From the NCBI RefSeq assembly GCF_017086445.1, contig NZ_CP070968.1, positions 1,984,001 through 2,048,000 of the forward strand: DNA of 64,000 nucleotides. The letters are read 5' to 3'. Of the stretch, positions 58,595 through 64,000 are shown piece by piece. The stretch comes from Brevundimonas fontaquae. GTDB taxonomy: Bacteria; Pseudomonadota; Alphaproteobacteria; Caulobacterales; Caulobacteraceae. The position numbers were made by a program, and so were the translations under genes. Each line of letters starts with the position of its first letter. Position 1 is the stretch's first letter. The notes below the pieces were generated by a model. That model was not told the DNA's origin and did not search any database. It saw nothing but the letters and a program-made list of their open reading frames with translations.

Positions 58595-59878
58595 GTGACG
58601 GCCTTCACCCACGACGCCTATTTCACCAAGACGCTCGCTGACGCCGACCCGGATGTCTTCAAGGGCATTCAGGGCGAGCTGGGCCGTCAGCGCGAACAGA
58701 TCGAGCTGATCGCTTCAGAGAATATCGTCTCCCAGGCCGTGCTGGACGCGCAGGGTTCTGTCCTGACCAACAAGTACGCGGAAGGCTATCCCGGTCGTCG
58801 CTATTATGGCGGCTGTGAGTTCGTCGATGTGACCGAGGATCTGGCGCGCGAGCGTGCCAAGCAACTGTTCGGCGCGGCCTTCGCCAACGTCCAGCCCCAC
58901 TCGGGCGCCCAGGCGAACCAGGCGGTCTTCTTCACCCTGCTGCAGCCTGGCGACACCTTCCTGGGCATGGATCTGGCGTGCGGCGGACACCTGACGCACG
59001 GTTCACCCGCGAACCAGTCGGGCAAGTGGTTCCGCCCTGTGACGTACAAGGTGCACGAAGACACCCATCTGATCGACTACGACCACGTCGCCGAAATGGC
59101 CGAGCGTGAGAAGCCCAAGCTGATCCTGGCGGGCGCCTCGGCTTACAGCCGCCACATCGACTTCAAGCGCTTCCGCGAGATCGCCGACAGCGTCGGCGCC
59201 TATCTGATGGTGGACATGGCCCACTACGCCGGCCTGATCGCCGGCGGCGCCTATCCGGACCCGATCCCGCACGCCCACGTCGTCACCACGACCACGCACA
59301 AGACCTTGCGCGGCCCGCGCGGCGGCATGATCCTGTCCAACGACGTTGATCTGGGCAAGAAGATCAACTCCGCCGTCTTCCCCGGCTTGCAAGGCGGCCC
59401 GCTGGAACACGTCATCGCGGCCAAGGCCGTGGCCTTCGGCGAGGCGCTGAAGCCCGAGTTCAAGGGCTATGCCCAACAGGTGGTCAAGAACGCCCAGGCC
59501 CTGTCCGGCGTCCTGATCGAGCGCGGCCTGGCCATCGTCTCGGGCGGCACCGACAGCCACCTGGCCCTGGTCGACCTGCGGCCCAAGGGCGTAACCGGCA
59601 AGGCGACCGAGCACGAGCTCGAAAAGGCGCTGATGACCTGCAACAAGAACGGCGTGCCGTTCGACACCGCTCCGTTCACCGTCACCTCGGGCGTCCGCCT
59701 GGGCACCCCGGCCGGCACCACGCGCGGCTTCGGCGAGGAAGAGTTCAAGCAGATCGGTCACTGGATCGCAGACGTCGTCTCGTCGATGAACGGCGGCGAC
59801 GAAGCCGATCCGGCCGTGGTCGCAGGCGTCGCGGCCCAGGTGCGAGAGATGACGCACCGCTTCCCGATCTACGGATAA
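58595..59878 (+). CDS. glyA: Serine hydroxymethyltransferase
   Basis: PLP enzyme interconverting serine and glycine with tetrahydrofolate, the main source of one-carbon units. It has 427 residues from a GTG preceded by GGGGATT. Motifs: [64 protein letters not shown] and the PLP-lysine segment [18 protein letters not shown]. It supplies glycine, a substrate of the hemA product encoded just upstream, and heads the run nrdR-ribD-ribE-ribBA-ribH-nusB-thiL. Confidence 0.97.
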   Translation: MTAFTHDAYFTKTLADADPDVFKGIQGELGRQREQIELIASENIVSQAVLDAQGSVLTNKYAEGYPGRRYYGGCEFVDVTEDLARERAKQLFGAAFANVQPHSGAQANQAVFFTLLQPGDTFLGMDLACGGHLTHGSPANQSGKWFRPVTYKVHEDTHLIDYDHVAEMAEREKPKLILAGASAYSRHIDFKRFREIADSVGAYLMVDMAHYAGLIAGGAYPDPIPHAHVVTTTTHKTLRGPRGGMILSNDVDLGKKINSAVFPGLQGGPLEHVIAAKAVAFGEALKPEFKGYAQQVVKNAQALSGVLIERGLAIVSGGTDSHLALVDLRPKGVTGKATEHELEKALMTCNKNGVPFDTAPFTVTSGVRLGTPAGTTRGFGEEEFKQIGHWIADVVSSMNGGDEADPAVVAGVAAQVREMTHRFPIYG

Positions 59879-59885
59879 CCGCCTG

Positions 59886-60356
59886 ATGAAGTGCCCTTTT
59901 TGCGGTCATCAGGACACCCAGGTGAAGGACAGCCGGCCGTCGGACGACGGATCGGCCATCCGACGCCGCCGGTCCTGCCCGAACTGCAACGGGCGCTTCA
60001 CGACGTTCGAGCGCGTGCAACTACGTGAACTGGTCATCCTGAAGCGTAACGGACGGCGCACGCCCTTTGACCGCGACAAGCTGGAACGCTCGCTGGGCGT
60101 GGCCCTGCGCAAACGCCCGGTTCAGGCTGATCAGGTCGAGCAGATGGTCAATCGGATCGTCCGCCAGCTTGAAAGCCTGGGCGAGACCGAAATCCCGTCC
60201 AGCACGGTCGGCGACTTCATCATGAAGGCGCTGAAGGGCGTGGATGAGGTGGCCTATGTCCGCTACGCCTCGGTGTACAAGGATTTCCGCCACACCGGCG
60301 ACTTCGCCAAGTTCCTGGGCGACGAAGGGTTCGACGAACCGTCCGGCAAAGTTTGA
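59886..60356 (+). CDS. nrdR: Transcriptional repressor NrdR
   Basis: Zinc-ribbon/ATP-cone repressor of ribonucleotide reductase genes. It has 156 residues with the zinc ribbon CPFCG (from residue 3) and [12 protein letters not shown], then the ATP-cone [21 protein letters not shown] through [11 protein letters not shown]. It starts 7 bases after glyA. The stop overlaps the ribD ATG by one base. Its target boxes should lie upstream of nrd genes, none of which is in this window. Confidence 0.97.
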   Translation: MKCPFCGHQDTQVKDSRPSDDGSAIRRRRSCPNCNGRFTTFERVQLRELVILKRNGRRTPFDRDKLERSLGVALRKRPVQADQVEQMVNRIVRQLESLGETEIPSSTVGDFIMKALKGVDEVAYVRYASVYKDFRHTGDFAKFLGDEGFDEPSGKV

Positions 60357-60976
60357 TGCGGGTCACGCTGAAACTGGCGACCTCCCTGGACGGGCGGATC
60401 GCCACGGCCTCGGGCGAAAGCCAGTGGATTACCGGCGAAGCGGCGCGGCTTGAGGGTCACCGCCTGCGCGCCGCCCACGACGCGATCCTGGTCGGTGTCG
60501 AGACGGTTCTGCACGACGATCCCGAACTGACCGCCCGCCTGCCGGGACGCAGCGTGGATCAGCCCTTGCGTGTCGTGCTGGACAGCCGGCTGCGCACGCC
60601 GCAGGCGGCGAAGGTCGCCGGCGAAAACACCCTGATCCTGACCGCTGCGGAGCCGCGCGCGATCGGCGCCGCCAAGGTGGTGCAGGTCGCCGCCGAGAAC
60701 GGTCGTCCGTCCATCCCGGCCGTGCTGAAAGCCTTGGAAATCGCCGGCGCAACATCGCTGCTCATCGAAGGCGGGGGCCAGGTCGCGGCGTCTTTCCTGC
60801 GCGCCGATGCCGTCGATGCGCTGGAGTGGTTTCGCGCCCCGATCCTGCTGGGCGGGGAGGGGCGGCCCTGCGTCGCCGCCCTGGCTCTTGCAAAGCTGGC
60901 CGACGCCCCCAAGTTCCGTCGCCTGGGCGTCGAGCCCGTCGGGGACGATCTGTGGGAACGCTACGCCCGTCTCTGA
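60356..60976 (+). CDS. ribD: RibD reductase domain protein (deaminase domain absent)
   Basis: NADPH-dependent reductase of the second RibD step, reducing the ribosylamino-pyrimidine intermediate of riboflavin synthesis. It has only 206 residues, while the bifunctional enzyme has about 370. The protein begins at RVTLKLATSLDGRIATASGE, the normal start of the C-terminal RibD_C domain. GESQWITGEAARLEGHRLRA, DAILVGVETVLHDDPELTARL and LLIEGGGQVAASFL follow. The zinc deaminase motifs (HAE and PCxxxGrTpPC) are missing. The upstream ORF is nrdR with no gap, so the domain was not merely missed; a deaminase must be encoded elsewhere. Confidence 0.9.
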   Translation: MRVTLKLATSLDGRIATASGESQWITGEAARLEGHRLRAAHDAILVGVETVLHDDPELTARLPGRSVDQPLRVVLDSRLRTPQAAKVAGENTLILTAAEPRAIGAAKVVQVAAENGRPSIPAVLKALEIAGATSLLIEGGGQVAASFLRADAVDALEWFRAPILLGGEGRPCVAALALAKLADAPKFRRLGVEPVGDDLWERYARL

Positions 60977-60978
60977 CG

Positions 60979-61019
60979 CCGTCCAATTAGACGATTAGAC
61001 GAATTAGACGGTATTTTTC
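60979..61019 (+). terminator. Terminator-like hairpin between ribD and ribE
   Basis: CCGTC plus AATT (60979-60988, one mismatch between them) pairs with AATT plus GACGG (61002-61011). The 13-base loop is followed by TATTTTTC. The stem is only moderately stable, so this may be a partial terminator that lowers ribE expression relative to ribD. Confidence 0.5.
60986..61010 (+). repeat. Three direct copies of ATTAGACG
   Basis: ATTAGACG occurs at 60986-60993, 60994-61001 and 61003-61010, two of them directly adjacent. The copies build the hairpin described for this gap. They could have arisen by slippage or could be a binding site. Confidence 0.8.
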
Positions 61020-61041
61020 TCCCAAGGGGTCCAGAGTCCAA

Positions 61042-61644
61042 ATGTTCACCGGCATCGTCACCGACATCGGCCGCGTCCGCGAGGTCCGCGAGACCGACCG
61101 CGATCGTCGTTACGAGATCGAGACCGCCTGGAACACCGACGGCATCGACCTGGGCGCCTCCATCAGCCACGCGGGCTGCTGCCTGACGGTGACCGAAAAG
61201 GGCCACGATGCTCGGGGGGGCTGGTTCGCCGTCGAGGTGTCGAACGAGACCCTGTCCAAGACCACCCTGGGCGCCTGGAAGACCGGCGACGGCGTCAATC
61301 TGGAGCGGGCCGCCAGGCTGGGCGACGAGATGGGCGGCCACGTCGTGTCCGGCCACGTGGACGGTCTTGGGCGGGTGATTTCGATAACGCCCGAAGGCGG
61401 ATCGCATCGGATCGAGGTCGAGGCCCCGGCGCCCCTACACCGCTATATCGCCGCCAAGGGGTCGATCACGGTCGACGGCGTGTCTCTGACCGTCAACGCC
61501 GTCGGGGGTCAGGTCTTCTCGCTGAACATCATCCCGCACACCTGGGACGTGACGACCCTGGGCCGCTTGAAAGTGGGTGATCCGGTCAATCTGGAGATCG
61601 ACATGCTGGCGCGATACCTCGCGCGGTGGCAGGAGACCGCGTGA
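61042..61644 (+). CDS. ribE: Riboflavin synthase alpha chain
   Basis: Dismutates two 6,7-dimethyl-8-ribityllumazine molecules to riboflavin. It has 200 residues and two homologous lumazine-binding domains. The first starts MFTGIVTDIGRVREV with SHAGCCLTV; the second starts around NLERAARLGDEMGGHVVSGHVDG with ITVDGVSLTVNAV. No FMN riboswitch fits in the 65-base gap upstream; a terminator-like hairpin is there instead. The stop overlaps the ribBA ATG by one base. Confidence 0.95.
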   Translation: MFTGIVTDIGRVREVRETDRDRRYEIETAWNTDGIDLGASISHAGCCLTVTEKGHDARGGWFAVEVSNETLSKTTLGAWKTGDGVNLERAARLGDEMGGHVVSGHVDGLGRVISITPEGGSHRIEVEAPAPLHRYIAAKGSITVDGVSLTVNAVGGQVFSLNIIPHTWDVTTLGRLKVGDPVNLEIDMLARYLARWQETA

Positions 61645-62780
61645 TGCAAGCGCAGGCCGCCAATATGAACGACAGCCCCATCAGTCCCATCGAGGACATT
61701 CTGGAAGACGCCCGCAACGGCCGTCCCTACATCCTGGTGGACGCCGAGGATCGCGAGAACGAAGGGGACATCATCATCCCCGCCCAGTTTGCGACGCCGG
61801 ATCAGATCAACTTCATGATCCGACAGGCGCGCGGTCTGGTGTGCCTGGCCCTGACCGCCGAGCGCGCCCAGCAACTGCGCCTGCCGCCCATGGCTGCCGA
61901 CAATCGCGAGAGCATGAAGACCGCCTTCACAGTCTCGATCGAGGCCAAGGACGGCGTTACGACCGGCATCTCGGCCGCCGACCGCTCGCGCACCATTCAT
62001 GTGGCGACGGACGCGTCAAAGGGCATGGACGACATCGTCTCGCCGGGACACATCTTCCCGCTGGTCGCGCGCGACGGCGGCGTTCTGGTCCGCGCCGGCC
62101 ACACCGAGGCGGCGGTGGACATCAGCCGCATGGCCGGTCTGACGCCCGCCGGGGTGATCTGTGAAATCATCAAGGACGACGGCGAGATGGCGCGGATGCC
62201 CGATCTGGTCGCCTTCGCTCAGCTGCACGGGCTGAAGATCGGCACAATCGCCGACCTGATCGCCTATCGCCGCCGCACCGAACGCTTCGTCGAGCGGATC
62301 ATGGATACGCCGTTCGAGAGCGTTCACGGCGGCCCGTTCCGCCTGATGCTGTACAAGAACACCATCGAGGGGGCGGAACACGTCGCCCTGGTTCACGGCC
62401 GGATCGACCCGTCCAAACCGACGCTCGTGCGGATGCACCAGGTGGACTTTGCGTGCGACCTGCTGGGCCACGTCGAGGCGCGCCAGGACTATGTGCCCAA
62501 GGCCCTGAAACAGATCACCGAGCATGACGGCGCCGGCGTGGTCGTCTTCCTGCGGGATCCGGCCCTGAATTCCCTGGCCGAGCGCCTTTCGGGCGTGGAT
62601 CGCCCGGCGGCGGTCGATCGGTCTTTGCGTGCCTATGGCGTGGGCGCGCAAATCCTGTTGGACCTTGGCGTCAAGGACATGATCGTTATGAGTTCGACGC
62701 GACCCGAACCGACCGCGCTGGAGGGCTATGGCCTGCGCATCGTAGGCTGGCGCGACATGGATGGAGAAACAAAGGCGTGA
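61644..62780 (+). CDS. ribBA: 3,4-dihydroxy-2-butanone 4-phosphate synthase with degenerate GTP cyclohydrolase II-like domain
   Basis: The N-terminal RibB domain (residues about 14-205) makes dihydroxybutanone phosphate from ribulose 5-phosphate. It has the acidic loop [53 protein letters not shown] and [19 protein letters not shown]. The remaining 170 residues resemble the GTP cyclohydrolase II fold, but the three zinc cysteines (C-x10-C-x-C) are absent. The equivalent stretch reads [20 protein letters not shown]. The second domain is therefore probably not a GTP cyclohydrolase, as known for several alphaproteobacterial RibBA proteins. An alternative start is 61665. Confidence 0.93.
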   Translation: MQAQAANMNDSPISPIEDILEDARNGRPYILVDAEDRENEGDIIIPAQFATPDQINFMIRQARGLVCLALTAERAQQLRLPPMAADNRESMKTAFTVSIEAKDGVTTGISAADRSRTIHVATDASKGMDDIVSPGHIFPLVARDGGVLVRAGHTEAAVDISRMAGLTPAGVICEIIKDDGEMARMPDLVAFAQLHGLKIGTIADLIAYRRRTERFVERIMDTPFESVHGGPFRLMLYKNTIEGAEHVALVHGRIDPSKPTLVRMHQVDFACDLLGHVEARQDYVPKALKQITEHDGAGVVVFLRDPALNSLAERLSGVDRPAAVDRSLRAYGVGAQILLDLGVKDMIVMSSTRPEPTALEGYGLRIVGWRDMDGETKA

Positions 62781-63238
62781 CCGAGGCCCCCCGTATTCTG
62801 ATCGTTGAGGCGCGCTTCTACGACGACCTGGCCGACGCCCTGCTGGAAGGGGCCAAGGAGACGCTGAAGGCGCGTGGCGCCGACTTCGACGTCATCACCG
62901 TGCCCGGCGCGCTGGAGGTGCCGCCGGCCATCGCCTTGGCCGAGGAGGCCGGCCGCTTCCCGACCGCGCCCCGCTATGACGGCTATGTCGCTCTGGGCAC
63001 GGTCATCCGTGGCGAAACCTATCATTTCGAGATCGTCTCCGATCAGTCGGCGGCCGGCATCATGGCGCTGGGCGTCAAGGGCGTCATCATCGGCAACGGC
63101 ATCCTGACGACCGAGGACGAAGACCAGGCCTGGTATCGGGCTCGTCTTTCGGAAGGGGATAAGGGCGGCGGCGCGGCCAAGGCGTGCCTGGACCTCATTG
63201 CATTGAAGAAGCGGTTGCGTCATGGCGTCGGCGCATGA
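62777..63238 (+). CDS. ribH: 6,7-dimethyl-8-ribityllumazine synthase
   Basis: Joins the RibD pathway product with dihydroxybutanone phosphate to lumazine. It has 153 residues from a GTG overlapping the ribBA stop. Motifs: [32 protein letters not shown] and [25 protein letters not shown] with the catalytic His in the GETYHF segment. The C-terminal [17 protein letters not shown] is usual. The stop overlaps the nusB ATG by 4 bases. Confidence 0.96.
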   Translation: MTEAPRILIVEARFYDDLADALLEGAKETLKARGADFDVITVPGALEVPPAIALAEEAGRFPTAPRYDGYVALGTVIRGETYHFEIVSDQSAAGIMALGVKGVIIGNGILTTEDEDQAWYRARLSEGDKGGGAAKACLDLIALKKRLRHGVGA

Positions 63239-63759
63239 CTGAACCGAACAGTGTCAAAGCCGTCCTCGAACAACTCGCCGAAGCCGAAAAGCAGCGCGCC
63301 GAGCCCAATCTGAGCTCCAAACAGCGTCGCGCCCGCACAGTGTCGCGTCTCGCCGCCGTCCAGGCACTGTATCAGATGGAACTGGCGGGCGAGGGCGTGG
63401 AGACGGTGATCACCGAATTCTCCAACTTCCGCTTCGACGCCGACATTGAAGGCCAAGCCTTGGCCGAGGCCGACGAGGCCTATTTCGCCGACATCGTGCG
63501 CGGCGTGATCGAAAGCCAGCGCGACATCGACGCGGCCATCAAGGCCCGCCTGGCCTCCAACTGGAAGCTGGAGCGGATCGATGCCACCCTGCGCGCCCTG
63601 CTGCGCTCGGGCGCCTGGGAGCTGATCAAGCATCCCGAGACCCCGCGCGAGGTCGTGATCGACGAATATGTCGAACTGGCCAAGGCCTTCTTCGATGACG
63701 CCGAGGCGCGCTTCGTTAACGCGGCGCTGGACGGCGTGGCCAAAGACACCCGCAAATAA
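63235..63759 (+). CDS. nusB: Transcription antitermination protein NusB
   Basis: Binds boxA RNA with S10 and supports rRNA antitermination. I chose the ATG at 63235, overlapping the ribH stop, giving 174 residues. An N-terminal charged extension of about 35 residues precedes the helical NusB core: [55 protein letters not shown] and [29 protein letters not shown]. The pairing ribH-nusB-thiL is widely conserved. Confidence 0.95.
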   Translation: MTEPNSVKAVLEQLAEAEKQRAEPNLSSKQRRARTVSRLAAVQALYQMELAGEGVETVITEFSNFRFDADIEGQALAEADEAYFADIVRGVIESQRDIDAAIKARLASNWKLERIDATLRALLRSGAWELIKHPETPREVVIDEYVELAKAFFDDAEARFVNAALDGVAKDTRK

Positions 63760-64000
63760 TGCCGGCGCTCGACGTCGCGGGTGAGTTCGAGACGATCGAG
63801 CGGCTGTTCAAGCCCCTGTCCCATCCCGAGTGGGGAAGGGGGCTGGCCGACGATGTGGCGGCGCTGCCGTCACGCCCCGGCTATGACCTCGTCCTGACCA
63901 AGGACGCCATCGTCGAGGGCGTGCATTTCCTGCCGGACGATCCGCTGGACACGGTCAGCAGGAAGCTGCTGCGGGTGAACCTGTCGGACCTCGCCGCCAA
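63759..64000 (+). CDS. thiL: Thiamine-monophosphate kinase, N-terminal part (cut by window end)
   Basis: The first 80 residues are present. The start ATG at 63759 overlaps the nusB TAA by one base. The sequence GEFETIERLFKPLS, then LADDVAALPSRPGYDLVLTKDAIVEGVHFLPDDP and RKLLRVNLSDLAA, matches the PurM-like ATP-binding N-terminal domain of ThiL, which phosphorylates thiamine phosphate to the diphosphate. The rest of the gene lies beyond base 64000. Confidence 0.93.
   Translation, partial: MPALDVAGEFETIERLFKPLSHPEWGRGLADDVAALPSRPGYDLVLTKDAIVEGVHFLPDDPLDTVSRKLLRVNLSDLAA

Noticed and set aside
60977..61041. FMN riboswitch before ribE
   Set aside because: The gap is only 65 bases and lacks the conserved multi-stem RFN sequence; it holds direct repeats and a terminator-like hairpin instead.

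Overview
This is a stretch of chromosomal core genome from an alphaproteobacterium of the Caulobacterales, most like Brevundimonas or a close relative. The support is the high GC content, the 5-aminolevulinate synthase (C4) route to heme, LexA boxes of the GTTC-N7-GTTC type, and the block rpsB-tsf-pyrH-frr-uppS-cdsA-dxr-rseP-bamA-skp-lpxD-fabZ-lpxA-lpxI-lpxB next to gltA-gltX-comEC-lexA-trpCDG-trpE-ppiD-tpiA-secG-pyrG. The species call is an inference from gene content and order; no database was searched. I see no insertion sequence, prophage, CRISPR array, rRNA or tRNA.

Layout. 1-4470: tail of a DUF3088 gene, a DUF1467 membrane protein, proS-lolC-lolD and a convergent secreted msrA. 4533-8804: a short SOS-type unit with a LexA box and a 30-residue membrane peptide (SidA-like), then dnaE and a DUF3224 gene. 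8851-25576: a DUF4142 lipoprotein with a possible general-stress promoter, then a rightward run for translation, isoprenoid and phospholipid synthesis, outer-membrane assembly and lipid A, ending with a FUSC-family membrane gene. 25586-37530: mostly leftward gltA, gltX, lexA, trpC-trpD-trpG, trpE and ppiD, with comEC opposing. 37671-40957: tpiA, secG, pyrG and a small membrane protein.

40959-48980: a Met/His-rich outer-membrane protein with a Cys-rich partner (probably copper-related), oligopeptidase B with an acetyltransferase, an acyl-CoA dehydrogenase, cytochrome b561 and the tsaC/Sua5 gene. 48977-53548: leftward patatin and 3-hydroxybutyrate dehydrogenase, yaaA, bpt and motB. 53665-58525: an oxidoreductase, an acetyltransferase with hemB, a methyltransferase-like lipoprotein, and hemA with a DUF6898 gene. 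58595-64000: glyA-nrdR-ribD(reductase only)-ribE-ribBA-ribH-nusB-thiL, the last cut by the window end.

The genes are packed tightly. Many neighbours overlap by one to four bases and use GTG or TTG starts, which implies translational coupling. The most interesting signal is the short LexA-boxed membrane peptide upstream of dnaE, together with lexA and its own twin boxes in the same window: an SOS regulator and a probable SOS cell-division inhibitor. I found no convincing wholly new multi-gene system.
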